This document shows positions 1 through 7,368 of a DNA stretch of 14,346 bases, one piece after another. The translations under genes and the position numbers were made by a program. The notes below the pieces were generated by a model. It had not been told where the DNA came from. It did no database searches and saw only the letters and a list, made by a program, of their open reading frames with translations. Source of the stretch: an uncultured Verrucomicrobiota bacterium (GTDB lineage: Bacteria; Verrucomicrobiota; Verrucomicrobiia; Chthoniobacterales; SZAS-18); NCBI GenBank assembly GCA_937871685.1, contig CALMOL010000219.1, positions 1 through 14,346 on the forward strand, written 5' to 3'. The number at the start of each line of letters is the position of its first letter. Within the stretch, counting starts at the first letter, position 1.

Positions 1-3000
1 TTGCTGGACCTTGCCGGGGCGGGTGGAGGCAGTGCGCCGGCGGCGGGGATCGAGCCGACGCGGCGCTCCTTCGGCGACTACGAGTTGCTCGAGGAGATCG
101 CCCGCGGTGGCATGGGCGTGGTGTATCGGGCGCGCCAGCGCGGGCTCGACCGGGAGGTAGCGCTGAAGATCGTGCTCGGGGCGGAGCTGGCGGATCAGGA
201 GATGCAGCGGCGCTTCCAGCGGGAGGCGCATGCGGCGGCCAGCCTCCACCATCCAAACATCGTGCCGGTGTATGAAATCGGGGAGGACGACTGGCAGCCG
301 TATTTCACCATGCGGCTGGTGCCGGGCGGGGAGACGATCGCGGATTGGGCCGCGACGCGGCGGCGGGATCAGCGCGCCCTCGCCGCGGCGGTGGCCACGG
401 CGGCGCGCGCCGTCTCCTACGCGCACGAGCGAGGTGTGCTCCATCGCGATCTCAAGCCGTCCAACGTGCTGTGGGACCCGGAGCACGGCCCGCAGGTGAC
501 CGATTTCGGCTTGGCCAAGTGGCTGGACGATCCGCGCTCCTCGCTCACGCAGAGCCAGATCCTCGGCAGCCCGAGCTACATGGCGCCGGAGCAGGCGCGC
601 GGGCAGCTCGATGAGGTCACCGTGGCCAGCGACGTGTATGGGCTCGGGGCGCTGCTCTACGAATTGCTCACGGGTGAGCCGCCGTTCCGGGCGGCTTCCA
701 GCTTGGAAACGATACAGCGGGCGCAGACCGAGCCGCCGGAGCGGCCGTCGAAGCGGGTGCCGGGGGTGAATCGGGACCTGGAGACGATCTGCCTGAAATG
801 CCTGGAGAAGAATCCGGCGCAGCGCTACGCCTCGGCCCGCGAGCTGGCGGAGGAATTGGAACGCTTCGGGCGCGGCGAGCCGATCCAGGCCCGGCCGGTC
901 GCGCTGCCGCGGCAGCTTTGGCGCTGGGGCCGGCGGAACCCGAGCTTGGCGGCGGCGCTCGGCCTCCTCCTCGCGGGCGTGGTGGCGACGTCCTGGCAGT
1001 GGCGCCAAGCGGAGCAGGCCCGGCGCGGCGAGCAGCAGGCGAATGCGCAGGCGACGGCGAACGTGGCGGACTTGCTTTCGAAAAGCGGCTTCACCTCCGC
1101 GCGCGACGGCGATCCCAGCCGGGCGGCGCTTTGGTTCGCCGAGGCGGCGGCCGCCAGCCATGATCCGGTGCGGCGCTCGGTGAACAGCCTGCGCTGGCGG
1201 GCTTGGCGCGACGATGCGCCCACGGCGGTGCGGGCCTTCGCCGCGGGCGCTCGCAGTCTTTCCACGCTGGCTTGGAACGAGGAGCAGACGGCCCTGGTGG
1301 TGCAGCATCGCAATCCCGAGGCGGCCGCGGTGTGGGACTTGGCGAGCGAGGCGCGCTGGCGGCCGGACATCCCGCTGCGCTTGGCGCTCTGGCTGCCGCC
1401 GGGGCGTCTGCTGGCCGGGCACGATGGGCTGCTGCGGGTGCTCGATTTTCCCTCCGGCCGCGAGGTGCTGCGCCTGCCCGCGCCGCTCGACCCGGGCGCG
1501 CAGCAACTCGCCGTCAGCCACGACGCGCGCTGGGTGGGAATCGGCGGCGTCCGGCCGGTGCTTTGGGACATGGTCGAGGGTCGCGTCCATGAGTTGCCGA
1601 TCGTGCCGGATTGGACGGTGAGTCCCGAGGGGGCTCCGACCGAGCGCGTGCCGCACCAGCCGGGGCTCGTGCTGATCGAGTTTTCCCGCGATGGCCGGCG
1701 CGTGCTGCTTTCCGGACGAGGCTGGCGGGCGACGTGCGCGCTGGCCGATCCGACGAGGTTCGCCGTGGCGCCGATGGATTCCTTTCAGCGGAACGAGTTT
1801 GGCTTTCTGGCGGAGGGGAAGCGCTTCGTGGTCCAGCCCGAGGCCACCCGGCTCCTGACCGTGGATGCCGAGAGCGGCGCGGTGCTCGCCTCGGTGGCGC
1901 TGCCGCCCTCGGACGAGGCGGCGCCGCCGCGCTGGGCGGACCGGCCCGATCCGCAGGGGCGCACCCTCGCTCGCGTGGGCGCCCCGGCGGTGGAGATCGC
2001 GACCGGCGCGGTGCAGGACTACCCCGTCCACGGGAACATGTTCTTTGGGCAGGAATATTCCCGCGACGGCCGCCTGCTGGTCACGGCCAGCGTGGACGAC
2101 ACGGTGCGCTTGTGGCGAACGGGAGAAGGCCGGCCCGGACAGCTCGTCGGCTGGCATCAGGAAGAGGCCACGAGCGTGGCGATCTCGCCCGACCAGCGCT
2201 TCGTGGCGACGGGCCAGAACGGCGGCGGCCTCGTCCGCATCTGGCAGCTGCCGGTGCCGCCCGCGTCGCGCGAGGTGCCCGCGGCCGGACCCACCCGCGT
2301 GCAGGTTTCGGATGACCGGCAATGGCTCGTGCCAGCCGGATGGACGGACGGCGACGCGCAGTTCGGGCAGACCCGGGTTTACTCCGCCGGAACGCTCGCG
2401 CCGCTCCCGGAGCTCGCCACCGGGGGAATCCTGATGGGCGCCGCGTTTGCCCCCGACGCGGGTTGGCTGGCGCTGACGGTTTCGAGCTCCCCGGCGGCCG
2501 TGCGGAGGCAACAACTCGCCGCGGGGGAGTTTGGCGCGGGCGAGGTGCAGTTCTGGGATTTCCGCGCCGGCCAGCGCCTCCGTGCGCCCGTGCCGCTGCC
2601 CGTGGAGCCGCGGGCGGTGGCGATTCATCCCGACGGACGCCGCGTGGGAATCCTGGGGGCTGGGCGCAGCCTCTACGAGCTAGACCGCGAGAGCTGCACC
2701 GTTCGCGAGCTCCAGGCGCCCACTCGGCAGACCCAAGCCTACGGGGCGATCGAAGCCTCGTGCCGCTACAGCCCGGACGGCACCCTGCTGATCGGGTGGG
2801 GCCGCATTTTTCCGCCGCTCATCTGGGAGAGCGGCACCGGCCGGCGCTGGGTGGCGCCGCATTTGGAGCAGGCGCGCGTGTGGTGGGCCACCTTTCACGG
2901 CGCGACGCTCGCCACCGTCACGCACGACGCGTGGATTGATTTCACGGCCGTCCCCGCAGGCGTGCCGCGGGTGGAGCGCATCCTGGATTCGAACTGGCTG

Positions 3001-3555
3001 TTCTTTGCGCAATTCGATCCTGCCGGCGACCTGTTCGTCACCGGCGGTCGGGGCCGGACGGCGACGGTGTGGGATTGGCGCCAGCGCCGCTTGCACGCGC
3101 CGGCGATGCTCCATGACGATGAGATTTTCTGCGCCACCTTCGTGCCCGGCACTCCCTACTTGGTGACCGGTGGTCGCGACGAGCGATTGTATTTCTGGGA
3201 CACGCGCAGCGGCCAGCAAGTCCGCGCCACCTTGGAAGTGGGCGGCTACGTCAAGCAGCTCGCCGTGCTGGCCGACGGCAGCCTGCTGGTCAATCGCCAG
3301 CAGGGCGGCGGACAGCGTCCCAGCGGCGCTCGCGTGTTCGATCTCGCGGCCCTGCTGGCTGGCTCCCAACTGCCTCCCGAGGAAGCCGTCGCGCTCGCCG
3401 AGATCGACGCCGCCGCCCGCATCCGCCGCGCCAGCCTTGAGCCTCTCGCCGCGGCCGACTGGCTCCAGCGCTGGCGTGCCTTCCGAGCGCAGCGTCCCGC
3501 GTGGCATTCGTGGCCGGCCGCCGAGGTGAAGAAGGAGGAGGCGAGCAATCCTTAA
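1..3555 (+). CDS. Transmembrane Ser/Thr protein kinase with C-terminal WD40 propeller
   Basis: Membrane-anchored Hanks-type kinase that probably phosphorylates Ser/Thr on partner proteins. The kinase domain spans about residues 27-290: glycine loop ARGGMGVV (34-41), ATP-binding Lys56 in VALKI, alpha-C Glu75, catalytic loop HRDLKPSN (148-155, Asp150), DFG (168-170) and APE (195-197). All key residues are present, so it should be active. One hydrophobic segment at about 316-332 follows, then a long beta-propeller region with recognisable WD40 blades near residues 684-712, 718-751 and 1001-1071 (endings such as VRLWRTG, VRIWQL, TVWDW, YFWDTRSG). The kinase should be cytoplasmic and the propeller on the far side of the membrane, likely for ligand or protein sensing. 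The reading frame is open from the first base, where TTG is the only visible start. Only 26 residues precede the kinase domain, and relatives often have more, so the true start may lie upstream. It converges on the ECF sigma gene. The substrate is unknown. Confidence 0.9.
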   Translation: MLDLAGAGGGSAPAAGIEPTRRSFGDYELLEEIARGGMGVVYRARQRGLDREVALKIVLGAELADQEMQRRFQREAHAAASLHHPNIVPVYEIGEDDWQPYFTMRLVPGGETIADWAATRRRDQRALAAAVATAARAVSYAHERGVLHRDLKPSNVLWDPEHGPQVTDFGLAKWLDDPRSSLTQSQILGSPSYMAPEQARGQLDEVTVASDVYGLGALLYELLTGEPPFRAASSLETIQRAQTEPPERPSKRVPGVNRDLETICLKCLEKNPAQRYASARELAEELERFGRGEPIQARPVALPRQLWRWGRRNPSLAAALGLLLAGVVATSWQWRQAEQARRGEQQANAQATANVADLLSKSGFTSARDGDPSRAALWFAEAAAASHDPVRRSVNSLRWRAWRDDAPTAVRAFAAGARSLSTLAWNEEQTALVVQHRNPEAAAVWDLASEARWRPDIPLRLALWLPPGRLLAGHDGLLRVLDFPSGREVLRLPAPLDPGAQQLAVSHDARWVGIGGVRPVLWDMVEGRVHELPIVPDWTVSPEGAPTERVPHQPGLVLIEFSRDGRRVLLSGRGWRATCALADPTRFAVAPMDSFQRNEFGFLAEGKRFVVQPEATRLLTVDAESGAVLASVALPPSDEAAPPRWADRPDPQGRTLARVGAPAVEIATGAVQDYPVHGNMFFGQEYSRDGRLLVTASVDDTVRLWRTGEGRPGQLVGWHQEEATSVAISPDQRFVATGQNGGGLVRIWQLPVPPASREVPAAGPTRVQVSDDRQWLVPAGWTDGDAQFGQTRVYSAGTLAPLPELATGGILMGAAFAPDAGWLALTVSSSPAAVRRQQLAAGEFGAGEVQFWDFRAGQRLRAPVPLPVEPRAVAIHPDGRRVGILGAGRSLYELDRESCTVRELQAPTRQTQAYGAIEASCRYSPDGTLLIGWGRIFPPLIWESGTGRRWVAPHLEQARVWWATFHGATLATVTHDAWIDFTAVPAGVPRVERILDSNWLFFAQFDPAGDLFVTGGRGRTATVWDWRQRRLHAPAMLHDDEIFCATFVPGTPYLVTGGRDERLYFWDTRSGQQVRATLEVGGYVKQLAVLADGSLLVNRQQGGGQRPSGARVFDLAALLAGSQLPPEEAVALAEIDAAARIRRASLEPLAAADWLQRWRAFRAQRPAWHSWPAAEVKKEEASNP

Positions 3556-3613
3556 AGCCACTGACAAAAATAGATGGCTCGGCGATGGTGCGCTCGCGTC
3601 GCGCTTGCCTTCG

Positions 3614-3715
3614 AGGTGGATGGCGCGGTCCCTCGCGCCATTGCGGGCGCGAAGCGCCGAAGATTCCAGGCGGCTGCGCCGCGCGCAATGGCGCGAGGGA
3701 CCGCGCCATCCACCT
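3614..3715. repeat. Long palindromic REP-like element between convergent genes
   Basis: Two perfectly complementary 32-nt arms (3614-3645 and 3684-3715) flank a 38-nt centre. The left arm begins AGGTGGATGGCGCGGTCCCT. The centre holds two smaller hairpins: GGCGC-GAA-GCGCC at 3646-3658 and GGCG-GCTG-CGCC at 3669-3680, so the folded strand would be cloverleaf-like. It fills most of the 216-nt gap between the kinase and sigma stop codons. It has no T-tract, so it is not a classical Rho-independent terminator, but it could block transcription or stabilise mRNA 3' ends on both strands. The architecture matches REP/BIME-type dispersed palindromes. From memory, similar sequences produce spurious ORFs in Opitutae genomes. 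The arms do not recur elsewhere in this window. Confidence 0.8.
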
Positions 3716-3771
3716 TGGAAAGCCCCATCGCGCGTCCTCATCTCTGCCGTTGGTTCTGAAAGCGAAGTGCC

Positions 3772-4494
3772 TTACCTCGCGAGCACCCGCAGCAGGTGCC
3801 GCAGTTCGTCCTCGGCTTCCTCGGGGGTCAAGACGGTTTCAGCTATCTCGGCGCGCAGCAACTCACCGTAGCGCTGGCGCATGCGGTGGAGGGCGCTGGC
3901 GATCGCGCTCTCACTCCGGCCCAGCGCGGCGGCCAACTGCGCGTAACTCGCTTGCCGCTGGCCGGACCCGGAGAGATGCGGCAGCAAGCGCCCGTGCAAC
4001 TCGCCGCGTCCGGCCCGCTCGTATTCTTCCCGTAGCCGGACGAAGACGCGCTCGAGCAGCGTCTGCGCCCAACTCCGGTCGTAATGCCACTCGGGCGTGA
4101 CGTCGTCGCTCAGTTCGGGCAATCGGCCCATCTCTGCCTCAGCCTCGAGGGACACGATCACCTGCCCGCCGCCGCGCTTGAGCGCCGAGCGGTCGCGCTG
4201 CTCGCTGCTCATGAACTTGCGGAAGGCGGAGACGAGGTAGGACCGGAATCTTCCGCGCTCCTGGTCGGCCCGGGCGAAGAAATCGCGCTCCAGCAGCTCG
4301 CACAGAAATTCCTGGGTCGAGTCCTGCGCTTCCTCGGGCGAGCGACCCTGGCGGCGGGCAAAGTGGTAAAGCGGCCGCCAGTAGTCCTGGCAAAGGCTCG
4401 CCAACGCGTCGTGAGCTTCACCCCGCTCCGGTTCCCCGGCCCTGCGGACCCGGCTCCAGCGCGTGGTCACGAAGGCGATGGGCGCGTTCTGCAT
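3772..4494 (-). CDS. ECF-type RNA polymerase sigma factor (kinase-associated group)
   Basis: Alternative sigma-70 family factor of 240 residues that would direct RNA polymerase to a dedicated promoter set. The N-terminal motif FVTTRWSRV (8-16) is typical of the ECF group that accompanies Ser/Thr kinases in Planctomycetota and Verrucomicrobiota. Region 2 spans about 29-117, with DYWRPLYHFARRQG (37-50), AQDSTQEFLCELLERDFF (56-73) and GRFRSYLVSAFRKF (81-94). Region 4 spans about 144-219, with a helix-turn-helix around SYAQLAAALGRSESAIASA (183-201). The tail EDELRHLLRVLA is also characteristic. I chose the ATG at 4494 because homology begins there; an in-frame ATG at 4602 adds 36 Arg/Ala-rich residues overlapping the preceding gene. 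No anti-sigma gene is adjacent, so regulation by phosphorylation or interaction with the neighbouring kinase is a reasonable inference. No Shine-Dalgarno is seen. Confidence 0.88.
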   Translation of the reverse strand: MQNAPIAFVTTRWSRVRRAGEPERGEAHDALASLCQDYWRPLYHFARRQGRSPEEAQDSTQEFLCELLERDFFARADQERGRFRSYLVSAFRKFMSSEQRDRSALKRGGGQVIVSLEAEAEMGRLPELSDDVTPEWHYDRSWAQTLLERVFVRLREEYERAGRGELHGRLLPHLSGSGQRQASYAQLAAALGRSESAIASALHRMRQRYGELLRAEIAETVLTPEEAEDELRHLLRVLAR

Positions 4495-4565
4495 CGGGCG
4501 AAGGGAAGCTGTCCGCGCCGCCGGTGCGAAGGCAAGGCTGGGGCAGAGATTTCGCCGAACCCGCT

Positions 4566-4583
4566 GCGCTACAACCGTAGCGC
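4566..4583 (-). other. Short hairpin between nitronate monooxygenase and sigma gene
   Basis: A perfect 7-bp stem with a 4-nt loop (GCGCTAC-AACC-GTAGCGC on the plus strand) lies 15 nt downstream of the nitronate monooxygenase stop codon and 71 nt upstream of the sigma start. No T-run follows on the minus strand, so it is at best a weak or Rho-assisted terminator or an mRNA-stability element. The rest of the 104-nt gap shows no convincing promoter, although the sigma gene probably has its own. Confidence 0.4.
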
Positions 4584-4598
4584 GTGAGACACGGCGGA

Positions 4599-5660
4599 TC
4601 ATCGAGGCATGACAAGCCGATCGTGCGCGGCACGCATCCCCTCGACCAAGCGCGCCATGATTGCGGCGGCGGATTCCTCGCGGCTAAGCGCGACGGCTTG
4701 GCCGGCCCACGCGGAAATATATTCGGCGTTCCCGGCCTTTGCCGCCGCGGCGCGGATTTCTGCGGTGAGGCCGAGCTGCACCGGATAAGTCGGCAGGGTA
4801 TCGGCGTAAGGCTCCAGCAGGCGGCGCAGCCCGGTGTCGAGGCCGCGCGCCGGGCGGCCGGTGTAAATGCGGCTCACGCGCGTGTCGCCGTCCTTGGCGC
4901 GGCCGAGGGCGTCCTTCCACGTGCGGGTGATGCCGCACTCCGTGGCGCGCAGGAACACCGTGCCGAGCTGCGCGGCCGTGGCGCCGAGGGCGAGCGCGGC
5001 GACGATCCCGCGGCCGTCCATGATTCCGCCGGCGGCCAGCACCGGGATGCGCAGGGCGTCCACGACCTGCGGCACGAGCGCCATCGTGCCGTTCATCGCC
5101 TCGCCGTAGGGATGCAGGAAGGTGCCGCGGTGGCCGCCGGCCTCGGAGCCCTGCGCGCACACGGCGTCGGCGCCGAGTTCCTGCCAGGCGAGCGCCTCGG
5201 CCACGCTCGTGGCGGTGCCGATGACGAAGCAACCGGCCCCGTGGAGTGCCTCCATCTGCGCGCGCGTGATGATGCCGAAGGTGAAGCTCGCGATGGGCGG
5301 GGCGAGCGCGACGAGCCGCTCGAACTGCGCGGCGAAGCTCTGCCCAAACTTCGTGGGCGGCGGGGCGCCCGCGTCGAGACCGAGCTTGGCGCGGATAGGC
5401 CGCAGGATTTCCCACACCGCAGCGACCGCAGCGGGATCCGGCGTCTCCAATTCCGGCAGGACGAAGAGATTCACCGCAAACGGCCGCGACGTGAGCCGGC
5501 GAATCTCCGCGACATCGCGGTCCATCGCTTCCGGCTCGTGCATGGCGCACCCCAACGAGCCGAGCCCACCCGCCTCGCAAACTGCGGCGACCAAGGGCGG
5601 CGTGGTCGCCCCGCTGGCCATCGGGGCGAGGACGATCGGGAGCGGAAGCTTGTCGAGCAT
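4599..5660 (-). CDS. Nitronate monooxygenase (2-nitropropane dioxygenase family)
   Basis: FMN-dependent TIM-barrel flavoenzyme of 353 residues, the usual length for this family. Class I members oxidise toxic alkyl nitronates such as propionate-3-nitronate with O2, so a detoxification role in the cytoplasm is likely. Visible motifs are LAPMASGATTPPLVAAVCEAG (11-31), the flavin and active-site stretch QGSEAGGHRG (170-179) with the presumed catalytic His177, the phosphate-binding AAGGIMDGRG (209-218), LGTVFL (232-237), and the late SAWAGQAVALSR segment (316-327) common in these proteins. The ATG at 5660 starts 12 nt after the methyltransferase stop codon, suggesting co-transcription, although no Shine-Dalgarno is visible. 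Its function has no obvious link to restriction-modification. Family members also include enoyl reductase (FabK-like) enzymes, so the exact substrate is uncertain. Confidence 0.85.
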   Translation of the reverse strand: MLDKLPLPIVLAPMASGATTPPLVAAVCEAGGLGSLGCAMHEPEAMDRDVAEIRRLTSRPFAVNLFVLPELETPDPAAVAAVWEILRPIRAKLGLDAGAPPPTKFGQSFAAQFERLVALAPPIASFTFGIITRAQMEALHGAGCFVIGTATSVAEALAWQELGADAVCAQGSEAGGHRGTFLHPYGEAMNGTMALVPQVVDALRIPVLAAGGIMDGRGIVAALALGATAAQLGTVFLRATECGITRTWKDALGRAKDGDTRVSRIYTGRPARGLDTGLRRLLEPYADTLPTYPVQLGLTAEIRAAAAKAGNAEYISAWAGQAVALSREESAAAIMARLVEGMRAAHDRLVMPR

Positions 5661-5672
5661 GGCGTCGAACCG

Positions 5673-6851
5673 TCAGGCGTCGACGGGCTTTTGGAAAACG
5701 ACAATCCGATTGGAGTTCGTACCCTTCTGGTTGTTGGCGATGCCCCAGCAGTGGGACGTCTTCGTAAAATTCTGGTCGTTGATGAGAATCTCACGCGGCT
5801 CCAGGCCAGCAGCCACACCGGCCGCTGCGGCGGCTTCTTCCAGCCGGATGCGACCGCCGCGCACTTCACCGACTTCGAAGGCGACATGTCCACCGGGAAC
5901 AAGCACACGCCGGATCTCGGCGAAAGCCTCCGTCATGACGGTAGTCCATTCCGGCAGATCGCGGATGATGCTCAGGGCCCTTGGGTGTTCACCCAGGGCG
6001 CAAAACCAATTCCGCATCCAGTTGTCCGCAACGTAGTCCACGGTGTCTAGGAAGGGCGGTGAAGTGACCACCAACTGCACTGACTCCTCTCTCAACTCGG
6101 GCAGGTGCCGTGCATCGCGCGTTCCGACCTTCGAGCGATTTCCGACTGCATGTAGTGTCGTGACCTCCTCAGTTGAAAGCGAAGCGAGCAGGCGTTCTGT
6201 CTTCCGTCCGATGAGCGCGGCGACGTCACGGCGAGGCGGCCCTTGCCCGAGGCGCTGGTTGATCTTGCGCTGCGATTCGATGCTGACCGCCTGATTCGGC
6301 GGCAACGTATAAACGGAGAAGAAGCCCGGAGAATGACCCGTAAGCCTGTTGAGCGCAACCATTTGGATCCACGCATCTACGTTGTCGAGCGTTCCCGCGG
6401 TCAGACGGGCGGCAAGATAATCCCGCAAAGCACAAATCTCGGCGAGCGTGCGCGGATGGAAGAACACCAGCAGGTCGTCCCGCCATCCATTGCCGCCGCG
6501 AGACAAGTCTAGCGAGTCGAGCCTTGCCGCGATCTCCTCGATGGTTGGAGGGTCGAGCCGCGGGCGAATTAGGCGTGCGCAGAGGGGGTTTGCGTCGAAG
6601 CCCCACGGAATGCGGCCGGCGAACGCAGCCTCGAGCAGCGTGGTCCCACGCCCCATAAACGGGTCCAGGACCACCTCTCCTGGTCGCGTGAATCGGTCGA
6701 TGAAATAACGCGGGAGCTGCGGCTTGAAGCAGGCGCGGTAGGAAATCTCGTGGAGCCGGTGCGCGGCCCGTTGGCGTGCGGTCCAGAATTCTCCGATTCG
6801 CACCGAAATGCCCGCGACGGTGGTCGCGTCAGGTTCGGCGAGACTCGTCAT
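5673..6851 (-). CDS. DNA methyltransferase, N4-cytosine/N6-adenine family (predicted m4C)
   Basis: S-adenosylmethionine-dependent DNA methyltransferase of 392 residues. The SAM-binding motif I is DPFMGRGTTLLEA (63-75), followed by GFDANP (84-89). The catalytic motif IV is TSPPF (263-267). An (S/T)PP(Y/F) catalytic motif is typical of N4-cytosine enzymes, whereas N6-adenine enzymes usually have DPPY or NPPY. The order motif I, then about 190 residues, then motif IV resembles alpha-type enzymes, so residues around 100-250 may hold the target-recognition region. The C-terminal part has EIRRVLVPGGHVAFEVGEV (312-330). The start is the ATG at 6851, overlapping the upstream gene's TGA as ATGA and preceded by GGAGG at a 10-nt spacing; an in-frame ATG at 6932 would run 81 nt into that gene. 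With the upstream 159-residue protein it probably forms a restriction-modification pair. A solitary regulatory methylase is the alternative. Confidence 0.88.
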   Translation of the reverse strand: MTSLAEPDATTVAGISVRIGEFWTARQRAAHRLHEISYRACFKPQLPRYFIDRFTRPGEVVLDPFMGRGTTLLEAAFAGRIPWGFDANPLCARLIRPRLDPPTIEEIAARLDSLDLSRGGNGWRDDLLVFFHPRTLAEICALRDYLAARLTAGTLDNVDAWIQMVALNRLTGHSPGFFSVYTLPPNQAVSIESQRKINQRLGQGPPRRDVAALIGRKTERLLASLSTEEVTTLHAVGNRSKVGTRDARHLPELREESVQLVVTSPPFLDTVDYVADNWMRNWFCALGEHPRALSIIRDLPEWTTVMTEAFAEIRRVLVPGGHVAFEVGEVRGGRIRLEEAAAAAGVAAGLEPREILINDQNFTKTSHCWGIANNQKGTNSNRIVVFQKPVDA

Positions 6852-7327
6852 GGGAGGCTGGCCTCCAACAACATGAGAGCCTTCGCGCGGGATACCTTCG
6901 TCGAGCTGCCTAACTGCCCGGATTCCCACCATGCTACCACCTGCCGCACCGGAACGACCCAGAACCGCACGTCGGGAAAACCCTCGATGTCAGCCAGCAC
7001 GTATCCTGAAATTTGGGCAAGCTTCACTCGAAATCCCTCGGCGTCGAAGCTCTGACCGGAGCCAACCATGTAGCTCGGTGAAAAGTAAACTCCTTGGCGG
7101 GAGAGACTCCGCACCTCCCACTTCGCGCCGTCTCGATCGACCAGATTGTATTCGGCGCCTTCGCTCACCGGTCGCGCTCCACCAAAGAATTCGACTGCCA
7201 AGCGCCGCTCAAGGATGAAGGAGATCCGACGGCCATCGGTGAAGTATTCGCGGACATCCGCTTCGCGAATTTTCAGCGCGTGCGCCAGCTCCTCCAAGTT
7301 CCAAGAAAGGATGCCGGCGGGAGACAT
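6848..7327 (-). CDS. Putative PD-(D/E)XK-like restriction endonuclease (159 aa, unrecognised family)
   Basis: I do not recognise this protein as a named family. It sits immediately upstream of a DNA methyltransferase and overlaps it by 4 nt, the classic position for a restriction partner. Residues 11-45 are helical. Next comes E46, then a strand-like segment with D64 and a second strand KWEVRS with E71-x-R73. The D64/E71/R73 spacing equals that of D70/E77/K79 in MutH, so a PD-(D/E)XK fold with Arg in place of the usual Lys is plausible. Residues 106-131 (ISGYVLADIEGFPDVRFWVV onward) look like the later strands of such a fold. There are no membrane segments. I chose the ATG at 7327. A GTG at 7372 would overlap the prfC stop codon as GTGA and add 15 residues. 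Local GC (58-60% by hand count) is modest. Nuclease activity is inference. Confidence 0.55.
   Translation of the reverse strand: MSPAGILSWNLEELAHALKIREADVREYFTDGRRISFILERRLAVEFFGGARPVSEGAEYNLVDRDGAKWEVRSLSRQGVYFSPSYMVGSGQSFDAEGFRVKLAQISGYVLADIEGFPDVRFWVVPVRQVVAWWESGQLGSSTKVSRAKALMLLEASLP
6852..6866 (-). promoter_or_regulatory. Methyltransferase ribosome binding site inside a hairpin
   Basis: On the minus strand a GGAGG (complement of 6862-6866) lies 10 nt before the methyltransferase ATG, within the 3' end of the upstream gene. It is followed by CCAG and then CCTCC (complement of 6853-6857), so it can pair in a 5-bp stem with a 4-nt loop that hides the ribosome binding site. Ribosomes finishing the upstream gene would open it, and the ATGA overlap fits that. 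This is the only clear Shine-Dalgarno sequence I found in the window, and it supports the start at 6851. Confidence 0.5.
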
Positions 7328-7368
7328 GAGGAAGTCTAGCGGACAGCAATTTCTTGTCGTGAGAAACG

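Noticed and set aside
2680..3741. 353-codon minus-strand open frame opposite the kinase C-terminus
   Set aside because: It is a shadow of the WD40 region that also reads through the palindrome, where its translation mirrors the repeat arms.
4584..6050. 488-codon plus-strand open frame opposite the nitronate monooxygenase and part of the methyltransferase
   Set aside because: It is antisense to two well-supported genes. Its translation is Gly/Arg/His-rich without recognisable motifs, which is usual for GC-rich shadow frames.
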